64,000 nt of DNA, taken from contig NZ_CP015163.1 of NCBI RefSeq assembly GCF_003312875.1, forward strand, positions 2,294,001 to 2,358,000, given 5' to 3'. Under the pieces are notes generated by a model. The model had not been told where the DNA came from, ran no database searches, and was given only the letters and a program-made list of their open reading frames with translations. Below are positions 31,154 to 40,036 of this stretch, one piece after another. This stretch comes from Amycolatopsis albispora (lineage in GTDB: Bacteria > Actinomycetota > Actinomycetes > Mycobacteriales > Pseudonocardiaceae). The translations under genes were made by a program, and so were the position numbers. Numbering within the stretch: position 1 is the first letter of the stretch; every line of letters begins with the position of its first letter.

Positions 31154-32146
31154 TCAGGTGACCGGCAGGTGACGTGCCCTGGCCAGTCCTTCGGCGGCCC
31201 GGCGTCGAACAGCCGACGCCAGCTCGGCGGGCCGCTCCACCCTGGCCCCGCCGCCGAGCCCGAGCACCAGGCGCACCATCCAGGACTCGTCGCCGTAGCG
31301 CATCCGCACGCGCAGCCTGCCGCCGTCGAGCTCGGCCAGCTCCTCGCACGGGTAGTACTCGGCCACCCAGCGCTGGTCGCGTTCCAGCACCAGGTCGGCT
31401 TCGCCCTGGCCGGGGCGTTCGGTGAACACGCCGTGCGAGATGTCGGTCGGCCGGGCGTCCGGCGGCGGCGCGGCGGGCTCGTCCAGCACCTCGGCGGCGT
31501 CGATGCGGTCCAGCCGGAACAACCGCACGCCCTCGGCGCGGCGGCACCAGGCCTCCAGGTACCCGAAGGTCTGCACGATCAGCAGGCGCATCGGGTCGAC
31601 CGTGCGCTCGGTGATCTCGTCCTTCGACGCGGTGTAGTAGCGGATCCGCATCGCCTTGCGGGCCTTGAGCGCGTCGCTGACCGTGCGCCGGGCGCGGGCG
31701 GTGTTCTCGGCCTCGCGCACCCCGGTGCCGACCACCACGCCGGACGGCCGCGCCTGGCCCGCCGCGGCCTCGATCTTGGCGATCGCGCGGTTGACCGCGT
31801 CACCGTCGGCGCCCTCGGCGCTGTCGACCACCCCGGGTGTCTCGGCCAGCGCACGCAGCGCGACCAGCATGGACGTGGCCTCGGAGCCGGTCAGCCGCAG
31901 CGGGCGGCGCATGCCGGCGTCGAAGGTGACGGTGACGGTGTCGCCCTCGAAGGACAGGTCGATCAGGTCGCCGGGACCGTACCCGGGCAGCCCGCACATC
32001 CAGAGCAGTTCGAGGTCCTTGCGCAGCTGGCGCGGGCTCACCCCGAAGTCGCGCGCGGCCTCGGCGATCTCGATGCCCGGCCGGGCCAGCAGGTACGGGA
32101 CCAGCGCCAGCAGCCGCGGCATGCGCTCGGTGGACCCCCGGCTCAC
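31154..32146 (-). CDS. pafC: WYL-domain transcriptional regulator PafC
   Basis: The product is 330 residues from GTG 32146, overlapping the pafB stop by four bases (GTGA). It has an N-terminal winged helix (RLLALVPYLLARPGIEIAEA, FGVSPRQLRKDLELLWM), then a WYL domain (KAMRIRYYTASKDEITERTV, LEAWCRRAEGVRLFRLDRID) and a WCX domain. PafB and PafC act together as the LexA-independent activator of DNA-damage genes in mycobacteria, although their genes lie beside the Pup ligase gene. Conservation of the pair, overlap and order supports the same role here. Confidence 0.93.
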   Translation of the reverse strand: MSRGSTERMPRLLALVPYLLARPGIEIAEAARDFGVSPRQLRKDLELLWMCGLPGYGPGDLIDLSFEGDTVTVTFDAGMRRPLRLTGSEATSMLVALRALAETPGVVDSAEGADGDAVNRAIAKIEAAAGQARPSGVVVGTGVREAENTARARRTVSDALKARKAMRIRYYTASKDEITERTVDPMRLLIVQTFGYLEAWCRRAEGVRLFRLDRIDAAEVLDEPAAPPPDARPTDISHGVFTERPGQGEADLVLERDQRWVAEYYPCEELAELDGGRLRVRMRYGDESWMVRLVLGLGGGARVERPAELASAVRRRAAEGLARARHLPVT

Positions 32147-33126
32147 CGGCCCGCCCCGATCCCGTGCGCGATCGCCTCCAGCCTGCCGCGGACCGCCTTG
32201 GCCAGCACGTCCGGTTCGAGCACCAGCACGTCCGGCGCGTGCCCGGCGATCCAGTCGGCGGCGCTTTCCGGGTAGAGCAGCTCGATTTCCATCACGTCGC
32301 CGTCGATGCCGTCCACGGTCATCCGGTCCACCGGCTTCGCCCGCCGCCGCACCCCGGCCGCGCGCCGGTCGGCCACCCACAGCAGCGCCGGGGTGGTCGG
32401 GCTCGGCGCGGGATCGACCGCGCCCGCGACGTACTCGAGCAGGTTCACGTTCTCCGGCCGCCGGACCTCCCCCGGCTTGCCGAAGGCCCGCACCTCGCCG
32501 CTGATCCTGGACAGCCGGAAGCACCGGGTGGCCCGGCGGTCGCGGTCGTGGCCGACCACGTACCAGCGTGCCTTCCAGGAGATCACGCCCCACGGCTCGA
32601 CCGTGCGCAGCTTGCGCTCCGGCGAGTCGCTGCGGCGGTACTCGAACTTCACCGGCCGCCCGGCCTGCACCGCGGCCAGCAGCGGGGAGAACGCGGGCTC
32701 GGTGCGCACGCGCGGCTCGACCACCGGCTGCGCGTGCTGGTCCACCTCGACCCCGGCGGCACGCAGCTTCACCAGCGCCGCCTGCGCCTGCCCGGTCAGC
32801 TCCGGCGAATCCCACAGGCGCACCGCGAGCGCCACCGCAGCGGCCTCGTCGGGGGCCAGGTCGATCTCGCCGAGTTCGTAGTCGCGGCGGGCGATCCGGT
32901 AGCCCTCGACCGGGTCGAAGCCGGAGTTGCGCCCGGTTTCCAGCGGGATGCCCAGCTCCCGCAGCTCGGTCTTGTCCCGCTCGAACATCCGGAAGAAGGC
33001 GTCTTCGGTCGCGGCATCGGCGTAACCGGGCACGATGCCGCGAATCCGCTCGGCGGTCAGGTACTGCCGGGTGGCGAGCAGGGCGAGCACCAGATTGACC
33101 AGGCGCTCGGCGCGGGCGGTGGACAC
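32143..33126 (-). CDS. pafB: WYL-domain transcriptional regulator PafB
   Basis: The product is 327 residues from GTG 33126. The N-terminal helix-turn-helix segment is RAERLVNLVLALLATRQYLT with GYADAATEDAFFRMFERDKT. The WYL domain has PVKFEYRRSDSPERKLRTVE and ISWKARWYVVGHDRDRRATR with CFRLSRISG. It is the partner of PafC, with which it is translationally coupled. Reading further upstream to 33171 is possible but has no good ribosome site. In this genome two extra genes separate pafB from pafA. Confidence 0.93.
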   Translation of the reverse strand: MSTARAERLVNLVLALLATRQYLTAERIRGIVPGYADAATEDAFFRMFERDKTELRELGIPLETGRNSGFDPVEGYRIARRDYELGEIDLAPDEAAAVALAVRLWDSPELTGQAQAALVKLRAAGVEVDQHAQPVVEPRVRTEPAFSPLLAAVQAGRPVKFEYRRSDSPERKLRTVEPWGVISWKARWYVVGHDRDRRATRCFRLSRISGEVRAFGKPGEVRRPENVNLLEYVAGAVDPAPSPTTPALLWVADRRAAGVRRRAKPVDRMTVDGIDGDVMEIELLYPESAADWIAGHAPDVLVLEPDVLAKAVRGRLEAIAHGIGAGR

Positions 33127-33205
33127 CAGGACACAGTAGCTCGCTGCCCGGCGGCCGTTGGTGAGGTGCACCCCTCGCGCCCGGGCGCGCCGTGCCCGCG
33201 CGTGC

Positions 33206-34237
33206 TCAGCCGAGCTTGGCGACGCGGCCGCCCGCGCCGGAAGCCCAGCACGCGCCGCGCGCGGTGCATTCGACGCTGTCGAAGCTGCCGGTGTCGAACG
33301 ACCGCCAGTGCCTGCCGCCGTCGAAGCTGACGTCGCTGCCGGTCGGGCCGACGGCCAGCAGCGCGTGGTGACGCCACGCGACGCCCGACCGGTAACCGAC
33401 GGGCGGCGCGGCGGGCTTTTCCCAGCTGCGCCCGCCGTCGCGGGTCAGCGCGAGCGCGGGCACCGGCTCGGCGGGCTTGGCGTAGTCGCCGCCGATCGCG
33501 ACGCCGCGCAGGCGGTCGCGGAAGCCCAGCGCGAACACCCCGGCCGACGGGCTGCTCAGCAGCGGTGTCTCGCTGACCGTCCACGTGCGACCGCCGTCGC
33601 GCGAGTGGAACACGCGTGCCGCGGCGTCCCCGCCGGTGCCGAACCACGCGTCCTTCGGGCCCTCGGTGGTCAGGCACTGGCCGCTCGCGGCGAACCCGGC
33701 CTCGGCGGGCAACGCGGGCGGCAGGCCGTCCGGCGGCACCTCCGCCCAGTTCCGTCCACCGTCCTCAGTGGACAGAATGCGGAAGCGGCCGTCCACCGGA
33801 TCGCTCATCGCCAGGCCGCGCCGGTGGTCGAAGAAGGCGATGCAGTCGTAGAAGGCGCGCTCGTCGGTGTTCTCGAAGGACAGCCGCCAGCTCGCGCCGC
33901 CGTCGTCGGTGCGGTAGATCTTCGCGGCCGTGCCGGTGCCCGCCGACATCACCACCGCGCGCCGGTCGTCGAAGGCCTCGATGTCGCGGAAGTCCAGTGC
34001 CGCGGTGCCCGGCGGGGCCACCTGCTGCCAGGAATCGCCGCCGTCGGTGGTGCGCAGCACGGTGCCCTTGCTGCCGCTGGCCCACGCCACCCGCGCGCTG
34101 ACCGCGTCGAGCCCGCGCAGTTGCGCGGTCACGCCGGTCGGGGTGAGCTGCCACAACGGCAGCGGATCGGCCGCCGCCGGTGCCCCGGTGAGGGCGAGCA
34201 GCGCGGCGGTGAGCACGGCCAGGCGGGTCTTGCGCAT
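33206..34237 (-). CDS. Secreted Ycf48/sialidase-like beta-propeller protein
   Basis: The product is 343 residues. A Sec signal (RLAVLTAALLALTGAPAAA) is cut near residue 23. The rest contains Asp-box-type propeller repeats: LRTTDGGDSWQQV, YRTDDGGASWRLS, STEDGGRNWAEV, HSRDGGRTWTV, TRDGGRSWEKP and SFDGGRHWRSF. Such propellers include the Ycf48 photosystem assembly factor, plant-like oxidoreductase look-alikes and inactive sialidase folds. No sialidase catalytic Arg triad or Tyr is evident, so a binding role is likelier. It is an insertion between pafB and pafA compared with mycobacteria. Confidence 0.85.
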   Translation of the reverse strand: MRKTRLAVLTAALLALTGAPAAADPLPLWQLTPTGVTAQLRGLDAVSARVAWASGSKGTVLRTTDGGDSWQQVAPPGTAALDFRDIEAFDDRRAVVMSAGTGTAAKIYRTDDGGASWRLSFENTDERAFYDCIAFFDHRRGLAMSDPVDGRFRILSTEDGGRNWAEVPPDGLPPALPAEAGFAASGQCLTTEGPKDAWFGTGGDAAARVFHSRDGGRTWTVSETPLLSSPSAGVFALGFRDRLRGVAIGGDYAKPAEPVPALALTRDGGRSWEKPAAPPVGYRSGVAWRHHALLAVGPTGSDVSFDGGRHWRSFDTGSFDSVECTARGACWASGAGGRVAKLG

Positions 34238-34408
34238 GCGGTTACCCCCATCGGTTCGGCGATCGGTGAGTACCAGATCCTCGCGGCCCGCGCAAAGCGG
34301 GCGGCATCAACCAAACAGTTGAAGTGCGGGCCGTCGCTACGGCCATAAGGTGCGAATCGAACCCGTCAAACGGCGTTATCCACGCGCCAGTCCCCTCAGG
34401 AGGCCGTG

Positions 34409-34825
34409 ATGACCACTTCCGCCGCCCAGGAAACCCCGGCCGGGTCGAAGGCCCTCACCCGCGTCGGCGGCATCGTCGGCGCCGCCGTCGCCGTGTCGCT
34501 GATCTGGACGCTCGCCGTGCCGGTGCTCGGCGTGGACCTCACCGTGACCAGCATCGGCGCCACCGCCCCGCAGACGGTGGACCTGGTGACCATCCTGATC
34601 GCCACGGTGGCGGTTTCGCTGGTCGGCTGGGGGCTGCTGGCGCTGCTCGAACGCCGTGGCAAGGGCCGGATCTGGACGTTCGTCGCGGCCGGGGTGATGG
34701 TGCTGTCGCTGGCCAGCCCGCTGCTGGCGACCGGGCCGCTCGACGCGCGCCTCACGCTCGCCCTGCTGCACATCGTGGTCGGTGCCGTGGTCATCCCGGC
34801 GTTCCGACGCGGCGTGCCAGCCTGA
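34409..34825 (+). CDS. Four-helix integral membrane protein (DUF6069-like)
   Basis: The product is 138 residues from ATG 34409, five bases after AGGAGG (34398-34403). Four hydrophobic segments are clear: VGGIVGAAVAVSLIWTLAVP, VDLVTILIATVAVSLVGWGL, RIWTFVAAGVMVLSLASPLL and LTLALLHIVVGAVVIPAF. The last carries a conserved-looking His, resembling DUF6069 proteins. No reaction can be assigned. It points away from the propeller gene and toward pafA. A very large stem-loop element lies between its stop and the pafA stop. Confidence 0.8.
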   Translation: MTTSAAQETPAGSKALTRVGGIVGAAVAVSLIWTLAVPVLGVDLTVTSIGATAPQTVDLVTILIATVAVSLVGWGLLALLERRGKGRIWTFVAAGVMVLSLASPLLATGPLDARLTLALLHIVVGAVVIPAFRRGVPA

Positions 34826-34860
34826 CCAGCGCACGGCCGGGCCCGCCCACCGTGTTTTTG

Positions 34861-34973
34861 GTCGCGCCTCCGGCGCGACGGCGAGGTCGCTTTTGAGCCG
34901 GTCACCGGGCGGGCACCCACCGTGCCGCTGGGCGGCCCGGCGGGCACCCACCCGGTGACCGGCGCGACCTCGC
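34861..34973. repeat. Composite stem-loop element between convergent genes (type-E repeat, extended)
   Basis: It consists of an 8-base hairpin with TCC loop (34861-34868/34872-34879) and then a two-part stem. The outer part is GCGAGGTCGC 34881-34890 with 34964-34973. The inner part is a 13-base stem 34897-34909 with 34951-34963, around a 41-base loop that contains a GCGGGCACCCACC direct repeat. It shares its left part with the element at 62535-62580. It may end transcription from both sides. Confidence 0.7.
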
Positions 34974-34978
34974 GAAAA

Positions 34979-36337
34979 TTACAGCGAACTGATAAGGCGT
35001 TCGACTCGTTCGTCGACGGAGCGGAACGGGTCCTTGCACAGCACGGTCCGCTGTGCCTGGTCGTTCAGCTTCAGGTGCACCCAGTCCACGGTGAAGTCGC
35101 GCTGGGCGGCCTGTGCGGCGGCGATGAAGTCCCCGCGCAGCTTGGCCCTGGTGGTCTGCGGCGGGGTGTCCTTGGCCACCTCGATCTCGCCGTCGTCGGT
35201 CACGCGGCGGACCAGGCCCTTGCGCTGCAGCAGGTCGAAGATGCCGCGGCCGCGCCGGATGTCGTGGTAGGCCAGGTCCAGCTGGGCGATGCGCGGGCTG
35301 GACAGGTCCAGGTCGTGCTTGGACCGGTACCGCTCCACCAGCCGGTGCTTGATCGCCCAGTCGATCTCGGTGTCGATCTTCGAGAAGTCCTGCGTCTCGA
35401 CCGCGTCCAGCGCGCGGCCCCACAGCTCCACCACGCGCTCGGCGGTCGCGCCCGAGCCGTTGGTCTTCACGTGCTGGGCGGCCCGCGCGTAGTACTCGCG
35501 CTGGATCTCCAGCGCCGACGCCTCGCGGCCACCGGCCAGGCGCACCTGCCGCCGCCCGGTCAGGTCGTGGCTGATCTCGCGGATCGCGCGGATCGGGTTG
35601 TCCAGCGTGAAGTCGCGGAACTGCACGCCCTGCTCGATCATCTCCAGCACCAGGTTCGCCGCCCCCACCTTGAGCAGGGTGGTCGGCTCGGCCATGTTGG
35701 AGTCGCCGACGATGACGTGCAGCCTGCGGTAGCGCTCGGCGTCCGCGTGCGGCTCGTCGCGGGTGTTGATGATCGGCCGCGACCGGGTTGTGGCGCTCGA
35801 CACACCTTCCCAGATGTGCTCGGCGCGCTGGGACAGGCAGTACACCGCACCGCGCGGGGTCTGCAGCACCTTCCCCGCGCCGCAGATCAGCTGCCTGGTG
35901 ACCAGGAACGGCAGCAGCACGTCGGCGATCCTGGAGAACTCACCGGCCCGCGTGACCAGGTAGTTCTCGTGGCAGCCGTAGGAGTTGCCCGCCGAGTCGG
36001 TGTTGTTCTTGAACAGGAAGATGTCGCCGCCGATGCCCTCGTCGCCCAGCCTGCGCTCGGCGTCGACCAGCAGGTCCTCGAGGATCCGCTCCCCCGCCTT
36101 GTCGTGCGTGACCAGCTGCGTCAGGTCGTCGCATTCGGCCGTCGCGTACTCCGGGTGGGATCCGACGTCCAGGTAGAGCCGCGAGCCGTTCGACAGGAAC
36201 ACGTTGGACGAACGCCCCCACGAAACCACCCGCCGGAACAGGTACCTGGCCACTTCGTCCGGCGACAACCTGCGCTGTCCGTGGAAGGTGCAGGTCACCC
36301 CGAACTCTGTCTCGATCCCAAAGATCCGCCGCTGCAT
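34979..36337 (-). CDS. pafA: Pup-protein ligase PafA
   Basis: The product is 452 residues from ATG 36337, the same length as the M. tuberculosis enzyme. The glutamine-synthetase-like fold shows the Mg/ATP motif [10 protein letters not shown] (Glu 9 and 11), [37 protein letters not shown] and [20 protein letters not shown]. It joins the C-terminal glutamate of Pup to lysines of target proteins, using ATP. It is distinguished from Dop by lacking the Dop loop near residue 40. It is separated from pafB by two unrelated genes, and it is divergent from the PAP2-kinase gene, 78 bases away. Confidence 0.96.
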   Translation of the reverse strand: MQRRIFGIETEFGVTCTFHGQRRLSPDEVARYLFRRVVSWGRSSNVFLSNGSRLYLDVGSHPEYATAECDDLTQLVTHDKAGERILEDLLVDAERRLGDEGIGGDIFLFKNNTDSAGNSYGCHENYLVTRAGEFSRIADVLLPFLVTRQLICGAGKVLQTPRGAVYCLSQRAEHIWEGVSSATTRSRPIINTRDEPHADAERYRRLHVIVGDSNMAEPTTLLKVGAANLVLEMIEQGVQFRDFTLDNPIRAIREISHDLTGRRQVRLAGGREASALEIQREYYARAAQHVKTNGSGATAERVVELWGRALDAVETQDFSKIDTEIDWAIKHRLVERYRSKHDLDLSSPRIAQLDLAYHDIRRGRGIFDLLQRKGLVRRVTDDGEIEVAKDTPPQTTRAKLRGDFIAAAQAAQRDFTVDWVHLKLNDQAQRTVLCKDPFRSVDERVERLISSL

Positions 36338-36415
36338 GTCACCAGAGTATGCGCAAGTGCCCCCAAGTCGGTGCGCCGTTCGGGCGTCGGCGTTGCGTCG
36401 GTTACGTTGCACCAC

Positions 36416-37897
36416 GTGTTCAGGCACATCAAGCGCCCGCTGCGCCAGGTCGGCGAGACCGACCGGGCTCTGGTCCGCCGCAGCGCCGCGCTCCCCAGGA
36501 CCCCCGCCGACCGCGCACTGATGGCGCTGACACGTTCCGCGAACAAGGGCAGGCTGTGGTGGGTGGTGGCCGCGGTGATGGGCGCCCGCAAGGGCACCGG
36601 CAGGCGCGCCGCGCTGCGCGGGGTGGTCGCCATCGGCGGGGCCAGCCTGACCGCGAACCTGATCGGCAAGCCGCTGTTCCCGCGCCGCCGCCCGGCCGCC
36701 GAGGAGGTGCCCGAGCACCGGCGCCTGGTCAAGCGGCCCACGTCGTCCTCGTTCCCGTCCGGGCACTCCGCGTCGGCGGCCGCGTTCACCGCCGCCGTGG
36801 CGATGGAGTCACCGCTGCTCGGCCTGGCCGTCGTGCCGGTGGCGGCCGCGGTGGCTTATTCGCGGGTGCACACCGGCGTGCACTGGCCGAGCGACGTCGG
36901 CGCCGGCGCGCTGATCGGCATCGGCGCGGCCTTCGCCACCCGGCACTGGTGGCCAGTGCACCCGACGGTGCCCGGCGACACCGCGCACCCCGCCGAAGCC
37001 CCGGTGATGGTGGACGGCGAGGACATGCTCGCCCTGGTCAACCCGCGGTCCGGGATCGACGGGCAGGACCCCACCGAGGACGTGCGGTTCGCCTGGCCCA
37101 AGGCGACCATCATCTATCCCGACGCCGACCGCGACATCCGCGAGCAGCTCACCGCCGAGATCGAGCGCCGCGGCACCGTGCGCGCGCTCGGCGTAGCGGG
37201 CGGTGACGGCACGGTGGCCGCGGTCGCATCGGTGGCCGCCGAGCACAAGCTGCCGCTCGCGCTCATCCCGGCTGGCACGCTGAACCACTTCGCCCGCGAC
37301 GTCGGCGTGCGGTCCATGCCGGACGCCGACGCGGCCACCGAGGCGGGCGCCGCGGTCGGCATGGACCTCGGCGAGGTCACCGTGGACGGGGTCACCGGCA
37401 GCGACCGCCGCTGGTTCGTCAACACGGCCAGCATCGGCGGGTACCCGGAAATGGTCCGGATGCGGGAGAAACTGCAGGACAAGCTGCCCAAGTGGCCGGC
37501 CGCGGCGATCGCCATGGTGCGCAGCCTGCGCAAGGCGCGGCCACTGGAGGTCGAGCTGAACGGGCACCGGACCTCGGTCTGGCTGATCTTCGTCGGCAAC
37601 GGCCCGTACATCCCGAAGGGTTTCGCCCCGGCGCACCGGCCCGCGCTGGACACCGGGCTGCTGGACGTGCGGTACCTGCGGGCGGACGTGCCGTACTCGC
37701 GGGCCAGGTTCATCGCCGCCGCGCTGACCAACACGCTCGGCACCAGCCACGTCTACCGCGAGTTCGACGTGCCGGAGCTGGAGGTCAAGCTGCTCAACGG
37801 CAACCGCCGCGTGGCCACCGACGGGGAGGTCGGGCCGCTCGGCTCGCACTTCCACTTCAAGTCGCAGCCGAGCGCGCTGGCGCTGTACCGGCTCTGA
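36416..37897 (+). CDS. PAP2 phosphatase-diacylglycerol kinase fusion protein
   Basis: The product is 493 residues from GTG 36416. The N-terminal half is a membrane PAP2 phosphatase with its three motifs: [24 protein letters not shown], and [16 protein letters not shown]. The C-terminal half (about 200-493) is a DagK-type lipid kinase ([57 protein letters not shown]). The fusion joins lipid-phosphate removal and lipid phosphorylation, suggesting phosphatidate or polyprenyl-phosphate recycling at the membrane. It lies inside the proteasome locus, and a long palindrome follows its stop. Confidence 0.92.
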   Translation: MFRHIKRPLRQVGETDRALVRRSAALPRTPADRALMALTRSANKGRLWWVVAAVMGARKGTGRRAALRGVVAIGGASLTANLIGKPLFPRRRPAAEEVPEHRRLVKRPTSSSFPSGHSASAAAFTAAVAMESPLLGLAVVPVAAAVAYSRVHTGVHWPSDVGAGALIGIGAAFATRHWWPVHPTVPGDTAHPAEAPVMVDGEDMLALVNPRSGIDGQDPTEDVRFAWPKATIIYPDADRDIREQLTAEIERRGTVRALGVAGGDGTVAAVASVAAEHKLPLALIPAGTLNHFARDVGVRSMPDADAATEAGAAVGMDLGEVTVDGVTGSDRRWFVNTASIGGYPEMVRMREKLQDKLPKWPAAAIAMVRSLRKARPLEVELNGHRTSVWLIFVGNGPYIPKGFAPAHRPALDTGLLDVRYLRADVPYSRARFIAAALTNTLGTSHVYREFDVPELEVKLLNGNRRVATDGEVGPLGSHFHFKSQPSALALYRL

Positions 37898-37915
37898 GCG
37901 GCGCGCGGCCCGACG

Positions 37916-37972
37916 ACGCTATGAATGTGGCTTTCATTGCGGATTCCGCAATGAAAGCCACATTCCTAGCGT
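37916..37972. repeat. Long palindrome, family 1, copy A (bidirectional terminator-like)
   Basis: A 20-base perfect stem (37923-37942 with 37946-37965, ATT loop) is extended by ACGCTA/TAGCGT arms, with one mismatch. It lies between the convergent PAP2-kinase and prcA stops. The core AATGTGGCTTTC is shared with copies at 49060 and 49209. Confidence 0.85.
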
Positions 37973-37991
37973 GCAGGGCCGGTCCGGCTGG

Positions 37992-38804
37992 TTACTTCTT
38001 GTCGTCGGCGGGGGGTTCGCCGGGCTTGTCGCTGTCCTTTTCGGACTTGTCCGCTTCGGACTCCTCGGCCTTCTCCGGCTTCGGCAGCAGCGCTTCGAGC
38101 GCGGCACCGGTGATCCGGCGGAACGCCCGGCCGGGGCGCTCGCGTTCGAGCACCGCCACCTCGAGCTTGCCGACGTCACCGCCGCCACCGTTGATGTTGC
38201 CGGTCCCGGAACCCGACGCCGACGAGGTGTTCGGCGCGCTGGTCTTCAGCGCGGCCACCGCCACCGCCAGCGCGGCACGCAGCTCCAGCCCCTCCTCGTA
38301 GGTGTCCTTCAGCTTCGAGGTGATCGGGTCGGTCTGCCCGCCCATCGCCACGAACCGCGGCTCGTCGCCGATGGAACCGTCGTAGGTCAGCCGGTAGAGC
38401 TGGTCCTCGGCCGGGGTGGCACCCACCTCGGCCACGCAGATCTCCACCTCGTACGGCTTGAGCTGGTCGGTGAAGATCGCGCCGAGGGTCTGGGCGTAGA
38501 CGTTCGCCAGCGCCCGCGAGTTCACGTCGCGGCGGTCGTACTGGTACCCCTGCAGGTCCACGTACTTGATCCCGCCGCGGCGCAGGCTCTCGAACTCGCT
38601 GTACCGCCCGACCGCGGCGAAGCCGATGCGGTCGTAGATCTCCGACACCTTGTGCAGCGTGGTCGACGGGTTCTCGGCCACGAACAGCACGCCACCGGCG
38701 TACTTCAGCACCACGACACTGCGTCCCCTGGCAATGCCCTTGCGCGCGAGCTCGGAACGCTCGCGCATCAGCTGCTCGGGCGACGCGTACAGCGGCATCG
38801 TCAC
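37992..38804 (-). CDS. prcA: 20S proteasome alpha subunit
   Basis: The product is 270 residues. The proteasome alpha N-terminus is [20 protein letters not shown], then [37 protein letters not shown] and [20 protein letters not shown]. The tail after residue 215 is long, Lys/Glu/Asp/Pro-rich and probably disordered (ending [11 protein letters not shown]). Alpha rings gate the PrcB chamber and dock the Mpa ATPase. It starts at GTG 38804 (ATG 38798 also possible), 39 bases after prcB. It is separated from the convergent PAP2-kinase gene by palindrome copy A. Confidence 0.96.
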   Translation of the reverse strand: MTMPLYASPEQLMRERSELARKGIARGRSVVVLKYAGGVLFVAENPSTTLHKVSEIYDRIGFAAVGRYSEFESLRRGGIKYVDLQGYQYDRRDVNSRALANVYAQTLGAIFTDQLKPYEVEICVAEVGATPAEDQLYRLTYDGSIGDEPRFVAMGGQTDPITSKLKDTYEEGLELRAALAVAVAALKTSAPNTSSASGSGTGNINGGGGDVGKLEVAVLERERPGRAFRRITGAALEALLPKPEKAEESEADKSEKDSDKPGEPPADDKK

Positions 38805-38843
38805 TGCGGTGGCTCCACTCTCTCTCGAACTCGGAAGTCTTAC

Positions 38844-39698
38844 TCAGCCCTGACGGCCGGGGCGCTGCGCGCGATCGTTGACGACCGCCTCCGCCACCGC
38901 CTCGGCCTGCTCGGCGGGCAGCCGCACCGCGCCCTGCTCGGCGGTGATGGTGACCGCGGTCGGGAAGATCCGGCGCACCAGGTCGGGCCCGCCGGTCGCG
39001 GTGTCGTCGTCGGCGGCGTCGTAGAGCGCCTCCACCGCCACCCGCACGGCCCCTTCCAGGTCCGCGTCCGGGTCGTGCAGCTTCTTCAGCGACGACTTGG
39101 CGAACAGCGAGCCGGAGCCGATGGCGTGGTAACCGCCGTGCTCCTCGTACCGCCCGCCGGTCACGTCGTAGGAGACGATCCGGCCACCGCGCTTGGGGTC
39201 GGCCGCCTCGGTGTCGTACCCGACGAACAGCGGCAGCACCGCGAGCCCGGCCATGGCCACGTCCAGATTGGCCTTGACCATCATGGACAGCTTGTTCGTC
39301 TTGCCGTCCAGCGACAGCGACACGCCCTCGAGCTTCTCGTAGTGGGCCAGCTCCACCGCGTACAGCCGGACCATCTCCAGCGCGAGCCCGGCGGTGCCGG
39401 CGATGCCGACCGCCGAGTATTCGTCGGTGACGTAGACCTTGTCCATGTCCCGCGTCGCTATCAGGTTGCCCGAGGTCGCCCGCCGGTCACCGGCGATCAG
39501 CACACCGCCGGCGAAGGTGACCGCGACGATGGTCGTGCCGTGCGGCACGTCCAGCCCGCCCGCCCCGGCACCGGCGCCGCGGCGGCCGGGGAGCAGGTCC
39601 GGGGCCTCCGCGCGCAGGAAGTCGGTGAACGACGAGGTGGTCGTCGTCAGGTACGACGCGGGCAGCGCGAAGCCCGAGTGGTTCGAGGTGTTGTCCAT
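38844..39698 (-). CDS. prcB: 20S proteasome beta subunit
   Basis: The product is 284 residues. A propeptide of 54 residues ends at PHG before the N-terminal nucleophile T55 ([20 protein letters not shown]). Other catalytic-fold features are the Asp of AGDRRAT, the Lys of [13 protein letters not shown], and [15 protein letters not shown]. It forms the proteolytic rings of the proteasome. It follows pup by 56 bases and precedes prcA, giving the order dop-pup-prcB-prcA typical of actinobacteria. Confidence 0.96.
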   Translation of the reverse strand: MDNTSNHSGFALPASYLTTTTSSFTDFLRAEAPDLLPGRRGAGAGAGGLDVPHGTTIVAVTFAGGVLIAGDRRATSGNLIATRDMDKVYVTDEYSAVGIAGTAGLALEMVRLYAVELAHYEKLEGVSLSLDGKTNKLSMMVKANLDVAMAGLAVLPLFVGYDTEAADPKRGGRIVSYDVTGGRYEEHGGYHAIGSGSLFAKSSLKKLHDPDADLEGAVRVAVEALYDAADDDTATGGPDLVRRIFPTAVTITAEQGAVRLPAEQAEAVAEAVVNDRAQRPGRQG

Positions 39699-39754
39699 AC
39701 GTGCTCGTTTTTCCCATCAGCGAAGATCAGCGGGACCGGTGTGCGCGCGGGAGA

Positions 39755-39949
39755 CTACTCCCCGCCCTTCTGCACATAGGCGCGGACGAAGTCCTCGGCG
39801 TTCTCCTCCAGCACGTCGTCGATCTCGTCGAGGATGGTGTCCACGTCCTCGCCGAGCTTTTCGCGGCGTTCCTGACCGGCCGGGGCACCGCCCTCGACCT
39901 CTTCGTCGGAGTCACCGCCGCCGTGCCGCTCGATCTTTTCCTGAGCCAT
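39755..39949 (-). CDS. pup: Prokaryotic ubiquitin-like protein Pup, GGE form
   Basis: The product is 64 residues from ATG 39949, after a GGGAGG box. The C-terminal half EDVDTILDEIDDVLEENAED and FVRAYVQKGGE is the conserved binding region; the N-terminal half is disordered and acidic. The last residue is Glu, not Gln: codon GAG sits just before the stop. PafA can therefore use it without prior deamidation by Dop, unlike the GGQ Pup of M. tuberculosis. It tags lysines of proteins for the Mpa/PrcAB proteasome. The gene is downstream of dop by 87 bases. Confidence 0.96.
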   Translation of the reverse strand: MAQEKIERHGGGDSDEEVEGGAPAGQERREKLGEDVDTILDEIDDVLEENAEDFVRAYVQKGGE

Positions 39950-40036
39950 CTCGCCTCCCGGTGTGGCCGTTGTTCTCAAGCCTATCCGCTCGAACCGACA
40001 TTCGGTGCCACCACTGGATCACTCCTGGGTCGCTCT

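Noticed and set aside
34922..36415. Upstream extension of the PAP2-kinase frame
   Set aside because: The extension is antisense to pafA and has no homology-like content; GTG 36416 begins the conserved part.
37916..37980. Small reading frames beginning MNVAFIA inside the family-1 palindromes
   Set aside because: They are produced by the palindrome itself and lack ribosome sites and codon-bias support.
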